Assembly: GCA_028023455.1 (NCBI GenBank)
Contig: JAQFVV010000056.1
Coordinates: 1,614,001 to 1,678,000 of the forward strand
Reading direction: 5' to 3'
DNA: 64,000 nt
DNA from: Epiperipatus broadwayi
Taxonomy: Eukaryota; Onychophora; Udeonychophora; Euonychophora; Peripatidae
Shown here: one piece after another, positions 21,844 through 33,090 of the stretch
Numbering within the stretch: position 1 is the first letter of the stretch
How the letters are laid out: every line of letters starts with the position of its first letter
Notes under the pieces: model-generated
The model's input: only the letters and a program-made list of their open reading frames with translations
Databases searched by the model: none
Told to the model about the DNA's origin: nothing
Program-made: the position numbers and the translations under genes

Positions 21844-22563
21844 AATTACGGAGTATATAGTACTTTATATCAAAAGAACAAGTTAGGTTTTGAAAATGAA
21901 CATGAATTATATCCAAATATTAAGAAGAGTTTTAAAAGAGGTGGATAAAAATATGAATAGCCAGTGTGATTTAAATTTATAGATTATTAAAAAGCATTTG
22001 TTTCTATAGATGTTTTAAATTATCAAATTCTGAATAATATTATATGAGCAGTGATTGTATTGTTTGGTGACACTAATTAAGTTTGATATGCATGTATGTC
22101 CGAATGATTCCATATCTCCAAAACTTGTAATTAATGAATTAAATTGAAAAGTTAGGAGAATAAAAATAAATGGTTTATTTAAAGCATCAAGATTTTGTAG
22201 ATTAAGTACCTGTTTTTGCAAGTAATGTTTCAGAGTTTCAGAAAATGTTAATAATAAAAGTTAACAACTATTCTTTCTTAGGCAGATTATTAACACTTAT
22301 GGAAACATAAATGAAATTATTCATTGAATAAATTTGGTTCAAGTCTTTTTATTACCATAGAAATAACTTTTGTATTTAGAAAGAAATATTTTCTGATTGA
22401 AAAAGGTTTTTAATAGATGTGTTTTGCCAGGTTTCATACATGAATCTGATACTTGTTTACTTAGTAGAAGAAAAATGTGTAATGAAATATGAAAAGATAT
22501 GTGTTGGGAATAACATAAATGATTCAGAAGTGAAACACATGGATGAAAGAATATATATATAAT
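21844..22563. other. AT-rich DNA, possible old retroelement
   Basis: No feature I can name. Lys/Asn/Ile-rich frames are present but carry no motif. Confidence 0.5.
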
Positions 22564-22790
22564 TAATGTTTTCACAATTATATGATGTAAAGAAAATAGT
22601 TTTTGGGTTAAACCTTGTGTTATTTTTGATTATTTCCCATAGAGATTAATAATATTATATTTAATGTTTTCATGGTTGTATAATGTAAATAAAGTAGTTT
22701 TAAGGTTAAATAATGTATTATTTTTATTACTTTCCATTTTATTGAGATTAATATTATAGTGTTTTCAAAAATAAATCATGGTTTAATCAT
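22564..22790. repeat. Degenerate tandem repeat, 98-bp period
   Basis: TAATGTTTTCA starts at 22564 and at 22662; both units run through a GTTAAA..TATTATTTTT..TTTCC..GAGATTAATA series, and a third partial unit starts near 22759. Confidence 0.8.
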
Positions 22791-22927
22791 ATATATATAT
22801 ATAGGTATAGGTATTACACCTAAACTCCATCTGTATTTAAATTATATATTAATTCTAATATTTTCATGGATAAATGATGATTTCATATTATTGTTGTTTT
22901 CGGGATATTCCATGTGGTAAAATAGCT

Positions 22928-22960
22928 GACATTTCTGTACAATAATAAGTACCTTCCTCA
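22928..22960 (-). ncRNA. Hammerhead-like motif in Penelope-like 3' end (left arm)
   Basis: Minus strand reads TTGAGGA, AGGTAC, loop, GTAC, AGAAATGTCAGC. Compared with the right arm, CGAAAC has become AGAAAT. Both differences fit CpG loss, and they should abolish activity. Confidence 0.45.
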
Positions 22961-23164
22961 AAGCATTCTCTTTCTCAAGTCATAAGAATGCAAATTGTTT
23001 TTATCTTTTTGTTTCTCCTCATACTTAAATTCTATTGGTTGAGAAGTTTTAAATTTTATTTTGTCTTCCAATAGCTTCTTCCAAATATTGTTAATCTTCT
23101 TTAATTCACACCTTTCATTTATGCTCTTGGGCTTTTTAAAAATCTCTATAGCTTCTCTTAGCAA
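22958..23164 (-). pseudogene. Unrecognised Penelope-associated peptide, left arm
   Basis: About 68 codons: LREAIEIFKKPKSINERCEL, then KKINNIWKKLLEDKIKF and HSYDLRKRML. Strongly basic. It is the same protein as the plus-strand segment 23336-23608, with a small deletion before HSYDLRK. The LREAIEI-KKP-SINER pattern resembles the tail after the GIY-YIG domain in Penelope-like polyproteins, so I take it as the C-terminus of such a protein. Confidence 0.5.
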
Positions 23165-23335
23165 TCTCTGGTCATATGACCAGAGATTGCTAAGAGAAAC
23201 TATAGAGTGTTAATCTTCTTTAATTCACACCTTTCATGACCAGAGATTGCTAAGAGAAGCTATAGAGATTTTTAAAAGCCCAAGAGCATAAATGAAAGGT
23301 GTGAATTAAAGAAGATTAACATATATGACCAGAGA

Positions 23336-23608
23336 TTGCTAAGAGAAGCTATAGAGATTTTTAAAAAGCCCAAGAGCATAAATGAAAGGTGTGAATTAAA
23401 GAAGATTAACAATATTTGGAAGAAGCTATTGGAAGACAAAATAAAATTTAAAACTTCTCAACAAATAGAATTTAAGTATGAGGAGAAACAAAAAGATAAA
23501 AATGATTTTAAATCTCACACACATTCCTATGATTTGAGGAAGGTACTTGTTATTGTACCGAAACATCAGCTATTAGCTATTTTACCACACGGAATATCCC
23601 GAAAATAA
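23336..23608 (+). pseudogene. Unrecognised Penelope-associated peptide, right arm
   Basis: Same peptide as the left arm (LREAIEIFKKPKSINERCEL ... HSYDLRK), then reading through the hammerhead-like motif into the 3' tail (VLVIVPKHQLLAILPHGISRK). In the left arm HSYDLRK is followed by RML instead. The read-through part is unlikely to be true coding. Confidence 0.5.
23534..23567 (+). ncRNA. Hammerhead-like motif in Penelope-like 3' end (right arm)
   Basis: TTGAGGA (23534-23540, compare consensus CUGANGA) is followed by A, stem GGTAC/GTACC (23542-23546 and 23555-23559), GAAAC (23560-23564) and ATC (23565-23567). Penelope-like elements of other animals often end in such a core with GAAACGTC. Here C3 is T and an extra A lies before stem II, so activity is doubtful. 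Placement after the polyprotein tail agrees with the known location in these elements. Confidence 0.5.
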
Positions 23609-23622
23609 TATATATATATATT

Positions 23623-24090
23623 GTGCCGGATACTCAATCTATTCTGATACAGAGGGCACCACCAGATCACTACGTATCTGGATCTTTAGCTACAAAAGAA
23701 TATGCATGTAAATGGAAAAATATGGGTGATTTATTTTGTAAATTATGTAAGAAAGGAATTGAAAATATTAGGCATTTGTTAATTGAATGTAAATGTTTGA
23801 AAACAGAAAGGGTACATATAATGAAGTTGTGGAAAAATAAATATGAAAAGAGTGATTATACAGAAAGTGAATTATTGGTTTTTATGCTGGGTTTGGGAAA
23901 AGATAAGGGGGATTTAGATATAAAGGTTATAGAGTTGACAAAAATTATGTTGTGGAAATGGGATAGAGCAGATTATGGGTAAATTTAGAGTGGGGAATGT
24001 AAAAGAAAGTGGCTAACAGGTTTATCTGGGCATAATTGCTGAGATATTCTTGATTTCGTTTAAGGAGAAGCCATAATACATCACATAACA
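23623..24090 (+). pseudogene. LINE C-terminal remnant (copy 1)
   Basis: Translation: KWKNMGDLFCKLCKKGIENI, then RHLLIECKCL, LLVFMLGLGKDKGDLD and WKWDRADYG. C-x2-C ... H-x4-C is the knuckle near the end of CR1/Jockey-type LINE proteins. The 3' tail (TTTAAGGAGAAGCCATAATACATCAC) is shared with the copy at 25437-26480, so both are 3' ends of one family. It is truncated at the 5' side next to a TA tract. Confidence 0.7.
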
Positions 24091-24300
24091 TGGAAAATTT
24101 ATTTGCTGTGATCAGAATAGATGATGATGATGGTTTGCACCGACTAGACTCAGGGAGACACAAGAGATCTTAAATTGTTTAGACAATTGCGACAAAAAGC
24201 ACAAAGACAAACGTCAGCCAAATTAAGTTTAAACAAATTCTAAAATTTTATTAAGAGAAAATAAATTTTATATATATATATAAACATCATATAAAGAATT

Positions 24301-24460
24301 AAAATATTGAAATAGAGCTGGGTTGAAAATATTGTTAGACAAGATGATAATAGATGGTCAGTTGAATTGGGTTTCAAGAGATTGTTGAAGATCTATAAAA
24401 GAAGTATATGTAGGATGAATGGATAAGATATGGAAATTTGCTGGGGTGATGTAAAAAAAA
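24301..24460 (+). pseudogene. RTE-like LINE 3' remnant, plus strand
   Basis: The bases GAGCTGGGTTGAAAATATTG through GATGATAATAGATGGTCAGT to GATGAATGGATAAGATATGG correspond to the W-AGHIARRNDNRW ... P-VRWMDEIRK end of the RTE element at 60852-63800, with many changes. This is an old, 5'-truncated copy in the opposite orientation to the young one. Confidence 0.6.
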
Positions 24461-25436
24461 AAAGCTACCAATCAAAAACTAGACTTGAAAAGACCTGTAT
24501 CATATAGTGAAAAGTGAATGGATGTTCATGATTAAGATGTAAGAAGTTTTATTTACTCTTTTCTGTAGTGTAGAGCTACTCTATGAAAATTGTTATATTT
24601 CATAGGACATTTTCTTTTGACAGTGTGTTCATGGTTAACAAGGTATATTAATAATAGTTAAATAAATGTCTCATCTTTAATCATGCAGATCTTGGAGCAA
24701 ACAAAAAAGATTTATTTTATTCATACATAAGGAGACATCATGTTGGGAGGTCATGTGATATCTAATTATTCAGGTTGAACTATAATTCAGAAACCATTAG
24801 CTCTTGAATTGGTTACTCCATCACTGGTCTAAATAAATCATTCGGAGCTAAATCGCATTTATTTACAATTGCTTGTAAATCGATAATTATTTTTGAAAAA
24901 TTATAATCGAATTGTATTTTTTTTTTAATCTTTAATAATTATTATTTCTTTAAGAATGTCAATTTTATGGTATTTTATTTTAGAATAGTTTATCAACTTG
25001 TTAAAAGGTAAAATTAATTCATTTTTTGCTTTAACAATATATATATGTGATTATTTTCTTTTACATGTTTATGGAAAAGGAATATGTGTTTTATGTAATA
25101 AAAATTATTAAATATTTTATACAATAGCAGTTTTTATTTTATTTTTTTTGAGTTGATAATATCACCGATATTTTAAAATACAGTTTACTTTGAATGCTTT
25201 ATTAATTTTTTTTTTGTTCGAGCAGCATGCGTTTTAAATATTTTGCTTTGAGAAAAGATATGCACTTTTCAATTTAATTTGCTGTTCTGTTAAATTATTA
25301 GAAAATTATTTTTATTTTAAAGCAAAGTATTATTTTTAGTACAATCATTCTGTCATTTTGTTTTTCTAATACTTATTTACAAGCATAGATAATTTATATA
25401 TGTTTATTAAATGTATTATTTAACACATGCATACAT
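24461..25436. other. AT-rich intergenic DNA
   Basis: No coding or transposon signal recognised. Confidence 0.5.
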
Positions 25437-26480
25437 ATGGACATGCCTACAATAATCTTTGATAGAGGTAGCTGCTTGTTTAATGATGATGTAGTTGCAG
25501 GGTTAACATATGGTAATGATGTGTTATGTATTAGTAAAAAGGTATTAGATTACTTAGAGAAAGTACAAAGGGAAGTAGGAAGCCATGCATTAGATGCAGA
25601 GGTATGGATGGCAAAGGAGGCAATTCAAGGAAAAATGGGAAGATCAAGTTTTTATATGAGAGATGCAAAAAGTAAAATGAAAATGTTTGGTAGGTTGCAG
25701 TTTATGGATGATAAAAGAATAGCCAAAATAGTATTTAATTGGGTTGTGAGTAAAGGGCAGGCAACAAGATGGGTGAGAAAGGTAATGCGGTATGCAAAGG
25801 ATTTGAATAAAGAATTTATATCAGTATACTTGTATAAAAGGTGGGATGATTGTGTTAGGAGGATTGTTGAGTGTTATAGTGGTAAGGAAGGGGATAAAAG
25901 AATAGATGCATTAATAAAGAATAGGGAGTTGGAGAGATGGAGAACTAGTATGGAGAGTAAAAAGATTTTAAAGATAAATAGAAGTAAATGGAACATTGGT
26001 GCTAGTTAATTTATGATAATAGTAAGGAAAGTAGCTTATTGCTTAAGGCTCGAATGGGATCTTTTGCAACAAGAGAATATATACATGTAAATGGGAAAAT
26101 GTGGGTGATTTAGTTAGCAAATTGTGTAAGGAAGATATAGAAAATATTAGGCATCTGTTGATTGAATGTAAATGCTTGAAAGCAGAAAGAGTACAAATAA
26201 AGAAGTTATGGGAGAATAAATATGAACAAAGTGATTATGCAGAAAGTGGGTTATTGGTTTTTATGCTGGGTTTGGGAAAAGATAAGGGGGATTTAGATAT
26301 AAAGGCCATAGAGTTGACAAAGATTATGTTGTGGAAATGGGATGGAGCAGATTATGGGAAATCTGCGGGTGGGGAATGGAAGTGAAAGGTAAAGTGGCTA
26401 AGAGATTTCTTTGAGCATAGTTGCTGAGAGATTCCTGGCTCTGTTTAAGGAGAAGTCACGGTACATCACTGTAATCATGC
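25437..26480 (+). pseudogene. LINE C-terminal remnant (copy 2, longer)
   Basis: First frame (25437-26009): AEVWMAKEAIQGKMGRSSFY, then MFGRLQFMDDKRIAKIVFNW; the pattern x-GRL-x-MDDxR-x-K-x-V is the post-RT region of CR1/Jockey-type LINEs. After a stop and frameshift (26010-26100), 26101-26385 gives the knuckle region LCKEDIENIRHLLIECKCL and the end WKWDGADYG. Very close in protein to copy 1 and with the same 3' tail. The RT itself is absent, so it is 5'-truncated. Confidence 0.7.
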
Positions 26481-27149
26481 TAATTTAAAATTGTATACAC
26501 ATTAATTTTGCAGGTTTTTAGCAATATCCATTTGACAGAGTCCATGAGCAAACATGGTTTAGTGCAGTGATAATTTTGGAATGCAATATCCTCATTGATA
26601 CCAGTTTTGACACTTTTAGCATTCAACTTCTCAGCCTAGCAATAAATCCATTCATTTTTTTTAATGAATCTAAAAAAATTTCAAGTATTTTATTCTTAGA
26701 ACTTCACTTTATTTGTTAGTATATATTATGTATTATATACATAATGTCAGGTAGGCTCAGACTACTGACTCTGCTGCCTTGTATAATAGAATGTTGGTTC
26801 ATCAAAGGCTAGATACTGTTTACATTATAAATAATCTTTTTTGTCTCCCTCTTTTGCTTTTTCAGTCATTTGAGTTATTGTAGGGGCTGTTCATTATGAG
26901 TCTCTCGTGCCATTAGACATCTTATAATGATTGTGTCTGTGAGAATAGGTTTATATGTTTGTGCACCAACATTTTCATCCTTTAAGTATACACTCAGCAT
27001 TTCTAATTCCAATATATCTTTTGAGCTCAAGCCCTTGAGAATAAAGAAAGCAGTGATGGGGACAGGCTTAGTAGACTGAATTCTGATCTTTATTTGAAGC
27101 AATATAGTCATTGATGAGTCAATTTGGAATTTAAGGAGTTTCAGCTGGC
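26481..27149. other. Intergenic DNA with one unrecognised open frame
   Basis: Mostly unannotatable. A TA-rich palindrome-like stretch lies near 26720. One frame on the minus strand is listed separately. Confidence 0.5.
26875..27111 (-). CDS. Unrecognised 78-codon open frame
   Basis: Minus strand, ATG to stop. The composition looks more protein-like than its neighbours (STKPVPITAFFILKGLSSKD, then MLSVYLKDENVGAQ), but I recognise no family and see no splice sites that would make it an exon. It could be a fragment of an old retroelement or chance. Confidence 0.2.
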   Translation of the reverse strand: MTILLQIKIRIQSTKPVPITAFFILKGLSSKDILELEMLSVYLKDENVGAQTYKPILTDTIIIRCLMARETHNEQPLQ

Positions 27150-27396
27150 ATTAGGCAGCCCTATTTTATTATTATTATTCTGCCTATTATGGAAGTAGAA
27201 TGACCTAGAAAATGTTTTAAAATACTCTGTCTCACACAGCCCGGCTAGTTTGTTATGCCTGATGGATTATTCATTTCAGTGCTATAAATAATAATAATAG
27301 TGAGAATAATATCAGTAGTAGTGATGTAGTAAGAGCTAATGATAGTACTAAAGGTATGTATCACAAATATCAATCTTTTTTTTTAATAAAAGTACA

Positions 27397-27830
27397 TTGA
27401 ATGTGCAAACTTTACTTGATATCAACTCTTCAAGACTAGAATGGAGGATTGCACTTATGGTTAAAGAACTGTCAACATTTAAGATTGATATAGTTTCTTT
27501 TAGGGAAACTTATCTTCCAGGAAGTTTATTAGAACAGATCGATGGATACAAGTTTTTTTAGAAAGACAGATCATTCAGTGCAGGAAGAATGCATGGTGTC
27601 AATGAAAGGTTAATGAATTTAAAATTTGCCTTGAGCTTATTTATTAATCTCTATGCTTCAATATCTTAAATTCAGAAAAGGAAAGTGTTTATTTTTTTAT
27701 TAGATAGTATTATTACAAAGTATCATCAAAAGGTTATTTTTTTTTCTTTTTTGAGACTTTAATGCAAATATTGATACAAATAGTAGAATTTGTCTAAAAG
27801 TTATTGGAAATAATGCTAGTGAGAAGTAAT
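27397..27830 (+). pseudogene. LINE endonuclease remnant
   Basis: LNVQTLLDINSSRLEWRIAL, then ALMVKELSTFKIDIVSFRET and LLEQIDGYKFF fit the W-N-V-R-T-L ... R-x-A-L-x-x-EL-x-x-x-x-IDI-x-x-x-x-ET start of a LINE endonuclease. The catalytic Glu of the ET motif is kept. A stop follows GYKFF and later parts are weak. Confidence 0.7.
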
Positions 27831-28229
27831 TACAAGCCCAGATTGTTGGATAAATCATAGATTAGTATGCTCTAAGATTAAAATGATTGTTGTATTTAAA
27901 AATAAAATATTATTCCAATCATATTCACAAGAAAATTGATGTTCATTCTTTAAAAGAATCTACTGTGTGTATCAAATTTCAAAAGTTATTAAACACTAAA
28001 ATTGCTACTTTGGATCTTCAGAATTGTCATATTACTGAAGTATGGAATTTTCTTAAGGAGTATATCATGAATACAAGAAAGTGTATTCTTGAGTTCATTA
28101 AAAAGAGGAATCATGACTTATTATCTGACTATGAACATATTATTAGTGATTAATAAAAAAGAAACATGTGGCATTCTGAGTTTGGAAAATCTGAAGACAA
28201 AAATTCAGTGAATGACAAGAAGACTTTTG

Positions 28230-28606
28230 TTAAAACATGCAAAACTCTCCATACAGTAGTGCCACTCAGTGCAAGTCAGAGTAATCAATGGATGCCACAA
28301 GGTTTGTGCATAAAATCACTATCTAGTGCCAATCATCCAATATCCCCAGACTAGTTTCTGGTTTGTGGCCTTTGTCAGTGAGGAACCTCGGATCTGAGAG
28401 TACTGCACCTACATCTTAGGATCTAATGCAACCCTTCAGCAGTCACCTTTTATCTCTACTCAACTACAAAACTATGAGAATAAAATTGAAAACATAATAT
28501 TTTCAATCCAAGTTCATTAGCTTATATAGTCATATAGGTCTGAAGTCAGTTCAGTATCCATACATTTTGGTGTCTTTGGGTCTTTAATAACTATAGCCAC
28601 TTTTAA
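28230..28606 (-). repeat. Hammerhead repeat monomer with target duplication
   Basis: A 377-bp single unit in minus orientation, flanked by AAGACTTTTG at 28220-28229 and 28607-28616, a perfect 10-bp duplication of LINE sequence. Its sense 3' end is the GTTTTGC..GTTTTAA string also seen as the end of the unit at 765. The sense 5' end lies in GTGGCTATAG. So it inserted as a unit by a mechanism that makes target duplications, not as part of the LINE. Confidence 0.85.
28335..28393 (-). ncRNA. Hammerhead ribozyme motif (copy 6)
   Basis: Minus strand: CTGACAA core, GGC-CACAA-ACC, GAAACTAGTC and TGGGGA. Core G8 is A, and stem II has lost one pair, so it is probably inactive. Confidence 0.65.
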
Positions 28607-28639
28607 AAGACTTTTGGTGGATTAAAACTGCAAAGAAGA

Positions 28640-29980
28640 TATAAACACTCACTGATCATCATCATTCTAAAACTTGTTTGATACATTGAAAGCAACATAT
28701 GGACCTAAAAAATGATAATCACTATTCTATTAAGTTCAATAATGGACACTTTTATATAATGATATTTTGGACATGTGGAAAGAGTATTTTGTTTATCTTT
28801 TGAATAATGATACAAGAATTTATTTGATAACCTTTACAAGTATATTCAGTTTATCTATTCATATAGATTTGACAAAGATATCTAACTAAATGAAATCAAA
28901 ACAGCTCTTTGTAATCTTAAAAGAAAAGATTGCAGGTCCTGAGGAAATATCTGGAGAAGTTTTAAAGTATAGTTGAAGTGACCTTAAAAATATTGAATTT
29001 TTTTAGGAATGTCCAGACCTATGAAATTGTGCTATCTGATCTTGAGGATGCTTTTATTGCTCTACTTTTTAAAACCAAAGTGAATAAATATGATTGTGGT
29101 GATTATCATGGAATATTATTATTATCCACTATAGCAGAAGTATTTTCCAAGAATTTTTTTGGATAGATTGCTTCCCATTATACCTGAAACCGAATATGCT
29201 TTCAGGGAATCAAGAAACACTATAAGTATGATTTTTATTGTCAAGCAAATACAAGAAAAGTATCTGGGACTAAGAAATGATTTCTATCTTGGTTTTATTT
29301 AGTCATAATATTTGATTCAATAAATAGGACAGATCTATGGCATTGTTTGAAATTGGCTAGTTATCCACCAACATTTATCCATATTACACAGCTTCTACAT
29401 GATTGAATGAGAGGAAGTATTATTGCTACAAATTATGAAACTTGTCTTAAACAAATATGTATGCTTGCTACAACATTATTTCCTATTTTAATGGCAGTAG
29501 TCTTTGTAAGTATTTTTTTAAGTTGTTTGATCAAATAGGGATCAAGATACAATAAAGGTTTGTTGGTGGAATTTTTAATTTAACTTGATTAAAAGCAAAA
29601 GCAAAAACTTTTTTTTGGATTCTGGATTTACAGTATGCTAGGGAATGTGCTACTTTTTCACTTAAAAAAGTGATTTGCAGAATATATTAATGCTTTGAAT
29701 TAAATATATAATAAGTTTTGGAAGAAAAATCCTCAGTAACTTTTAGCTTGAATGGTTATCAACTTGAGACTGTAAGCCAGTTTAAAATTTCTTGGTGTGT
29801 TTATAAGGAGAAAGGTGGACTTAGATGTTGAGATCCAACATAGACTCCAATGTGCTGCTGCTTCTTTTAACAAGTTAGAAAATAGAATATTTTATCATAG
29901 GGAAAAACTAATGCTACTAAGTTAGCTGTATATTTTACTTAGTTTATTGTATGGATATGAGACATGGACATCCTGTAGAT
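28640..29980 (+). pseudogene. LINE inter-domain and reverse transcriptase remnant
   Basis: Readable landmarks in changing frames: FDTLKATYGPK (pre-RT), EIKTALCNLK then AGPEEISGEVLKY (RT fingers, compare AGPDGIPAEVLK), DCGDYHGILLLSTIAEVFSK, LPIIPETEYAFRESRN, NRTDLWHCLKLASYPPTFIH (motif A region), LHDxMRGSIIATN and FLGVFIRRKVDLDVEI after motif C. About ten or more stops and shifts show it is ancient. Confidence 0.75.
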
Positions 29981-30479
29981 CAGTGTTCTTCAACCCTTGG
30001 TTTGAGGCCCGGCAGCAGGCCGTGGAACTTTTCTGCAGGTCCGCGTGCTAGACGGGCAGTAAAAAGTTTGTAATAATAAGTAATAAGAGTTTAAACTTTT
30101 AATTAAATTACCCAATTAAAAAAAAAAGAAAAGAGAACGAAAACAAAATCTAATCAATCATTCATAAATTAATTTGTTTTTCTAGTTATCACAGATGTTT
30201 AAGGGGGGGGGGTAGAATTAAATTTTTTATTACTTTTCTAAAAAAATTTTAAAAAAAGTTTTTTATTATATAAACTCCATATATATATATATATAATTTT
30301 ATCTTATATATTTAACATTGTTGTTTTGATCAGTTATAACAATTATGCTTATCTTTAAGAAAATTTATCTATAGACTTCTGCCAGTCTGCGAAATCTTAT
30401 CCTTATTTTTGCTGGTCCGCAGAACCATATCCTTATTTTTACCAGCCTGCAGGTGTGAAAAGGTTGAAGACCATGGCTG
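29981..30479. mobile_element. hAT-like non-autonomous element
   Basis: Splits the LINE between GYETWT and LEKFHSRMF. The left end CAGTGTTCTTCAACC and the reversed right end CAGCCATGGTCTTCAACC form inverted termini of hAT type (CAG start). The body is CpG-rich near the ends (GGCCCGGCAGCAGGCCGTGG; GGTCCGC motifs, which recur three times near the right end) and AT-rich in the middle. No transposase. An 8-bp target duplication is not clear (CTGTAGAT against TACATGAT). Confidence 0.6.
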
Positions 30480-31035
30480 TACATGATGTACTATAAAGGC
30501 ATTAGAAAAGTTTCATTCAAGGATGTTCTGTAAAATTTTTAAAATACAATGGCAATACTGTAAAACTATTACTATGTACTTCATTTTCAGGATGTGTTAC
30601 TACTGAGTTCGCTATTGTAAAATCCCACCTTCATTGATTTAGATATGTACAACAAGTGAGTAATAGAAGATTTCCTAAAAATATGTTTTATGGTGAACTT
30701 AAAGATATTTTATAATGAACTTGAACATGAGTGTCATAGGAGAGGTAGAGCTCATCCATGTTATAAGCATTATCTCAAAATCATTCTAAAGAAGTACAAT
30801 GCCAATTGCTTCCATTAGGAAATTATGGAGAGAATAGAATCTATTGGAGAGGTACAATTAGACATAGTATTGAAATATTTCAGAAAGAAAAGTTTTCTGC
30901 TGATGAAACTAAAAGACAACATTGTAAAATATGAATTAAACAGAAAATTGGATCAACATATTCTATATGTGGACATATTTGTGCTTCACAGATTGATTTG
31001 CATAATGACCTCAAAACTCATTTTTAGAGTAATTT
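30480..31035 (+). pseudogene. LINE post-RT and C-terminal tail
   Basis: Resumes with LEKFHSRMFCKIFKIQWQYC, later RYVQQVSNRRFPKNMFYGEL, then ERIESIGEVQLDIVLKYFRK and ILYVDIFVLHRLIC. The pattern matches the R-W-R-x-x-V-x-x-G-x-x-x-FE-x-x-R tail of this LINE type; the final zinc finger has lost most of its cysteines. Confidence 0.6.
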
Positions 31036-31095
31036 ATTTTTCTCATTCTCTGTCCCTTTTTTTAAAGTTAAAATGGCCTACTCATTTTGGTATGG

Positions 31096-31405
<310 letters not shown>

Positions 31406-32529
31406 CATAGTATGTGACAATAAAATTAAATAATTAGCGAAATGCAGTTGTGATAAATTTCCTATGTTGTATAATAGTAATAATGTGTTGCTGTGTGCAT
31501 TGTAAGTTAGTAAAAATGTATAATTTATTTATTGAGGATATTCTTTTAATGACAGCGATTGAAGTCCTTTATAATATAGTTTTCTTACACAGTTATTCTG
31601 ATAAAATAACTGGAAGCAAAAGAGATGTGGTGGACAATCTATCATGTGACATAAGATATTGTAGCAAAAAATTATTTAAGAATTCCTTGAAAATTTGATG
31701 GCAAGTTTAAAAACTAATATTTTTCATATTTCCACCTATGACCATATCAATTTTCCAAATGATTGATGGAATAGATATATAAAGTAAATAAATAGTAAGA
31801 AAAATTATTTTAGGATAATTTCTGTTTACTTTATCAGGTTTATATCAAAGTCTTTTCAAGTAGATCAATGTTAATTGCTTTTTTTGAAAGTTTTGAGGAT
31901 AAAATACAATCTAAAACTATAATTTGTGTGATTACTGAATTCTATCATAAAGTTTGCTGCAAAAATTAAACATGGCATTATGAGATATCAGAAGCAGACT
32001 TTGGGATATTATTAAACTCATATCTAATTTTTATTTTTGTATTTCTATCTTACTTTTGGAGTTAGAAGTACACACTCTTCTATTAGGAATATATATGAGC
32101 CTGATTATTTAATTGGTAATCAGTGTAAAACTACATTTTCTCTTGCTATTTTTTCCTCCTTAAAATTCATAATATCTACTTTGAATGCATTGTTTTTCAT
32201 AATGAAATATTATCAGTGACATGTGTTATGTAATTATAATTTTTACCACAATCATTTCATTATTTTAAAATTATTAAAAAAAATTTCTAAGACATTTTAA
32301 TTGCAGTTTTTTGTTTTTTATTAAGGAAAATACACATACAATTACAATATAAATCTTGTTGGTATACATTTGTTTGGATTTGTTACATGTATTATGACAA
32401 TCATTAGTAAATAATTTTCCAAATTAGAAAATATATCCATTTGATACATTAGTTATTATTATGACAAATTAATTTCATGATCAGAGCAAGAAGTTCATCA
32501 TTCAAACTTAGTCTATAATTATTGTGTAC
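31406..32529. other. AT-rich intergenic DNA
   Basis: An 82-codon open frame at 31450-31698 and a 60-codon frame at 32037-32219 resemble no family and have no clear exon signals. Nothing else seen. Confidence 0.5.
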
Positions 32530-33090
32530 TAGTTTTATACCAGAACAATTGGCTCTTCATTTAGTGACTTAGCCAGTGGTCATTGTGCAGTCTGTATTTT
32601 GATTGGCAGTGATCCTTTGTCATTCTCCATCTAATTGAACCATTTTTTAATCTTGAATTAATTTTTAATTAGCATGTCTGAGGATAGGCTCTTCATCCAG
32701 TGACCTAAGTTGCCCCCAAGTGTCCCCGAAGAGCTTTTCCAGCATTAATAAGTGATCCCTAAACATAGTCCTGTGAATAAATGTTTTGCACACTTCCCAT
32801 GGTTCTTTATTTCCTCATTTAAAAACAAAATAATTCCTCGTTAATTACACGGCATGAAACAGGAACATTCCCATTCTAATTGCAGTAAAGACACCACTTT
32901 TTATAGCATCCTTGATTCTTAGAATCTTCATGTTAGCTGGCAGTACTCTGGTTATGATATTTTTCCTAGCAGGACTCAAAAATGGGCAAGCAGTAAAAAT
33001 AAGATCAATAGTTTCATCTGCCACTTTACATAAGCTACATAGTCATTCTATTTTTGAGAAATTTCTTTTGGTTCTCTACAACACTCAATA
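32530..33090 (-). pseudogene. LINE C-terminal remnant, minus strand
   Basis: Minus strand from about 33090: LCSLCKVADETIDLIFTACP, then SPARKNIITRVLPANMKILR. C-x2-C-x4-ET-x-x-x-x-x-x-CP is the LINE C-terminal knuckle. The 3' side toward 32530 is weakly readable. Fragment only. Confidence 0.6.

Larger units (their letters stand above)
22897..23605. repeat. Inverted repeat of two Penelope-like 3' ends with rearranged centre
   Basis: Left arm (22897-23175, minus sense) and right arm (about 23329-23605, plus sense) encode the same peptide and the same 3' tail. The centre has a perfect palindrome around 23175/23176 (GCAATCTCTGGTCAT against ATGACCAGAGATTGC), then a reversed 30-bp piece (23207-23236) and another forward partial copy (23237-23319). 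This patchwork looks like repeated template switching. The outer ends lie next to TA repeats. Confidence 0.8.
27150..31035 (+). mobile_element. Degenerate LINE with full domain order
   Basis: A long, heavily mutated plus-strand LINE. A possible 5' leader (CACACAGCCCGGCTAGTTTG near 27235) precedes the endonuclease (27397 onward), the inter-domain region, RT, post-RT domain and a C-terminal tail that once held a zinc finger (to about 31035). It is interrupted by a hammerhead monomer (28230-28606) and a hAT-like element (29981-30479). It ends shortly before a very long (ATT)n tract, which may have grown from its 3' repeat tail. Confidence 0.75.

Noticed and set aside
29973-30487. 8-bp target duplication of the hAT-like element
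   Set aside because: CTGTAGAT and TACATGAT agree at only three positions.
31450-31698. 82-codon open frame with a hydrophobic start as a small membrane protein gene
   Set aside because: No recognisable family, AT-driven composition, no exon signals.
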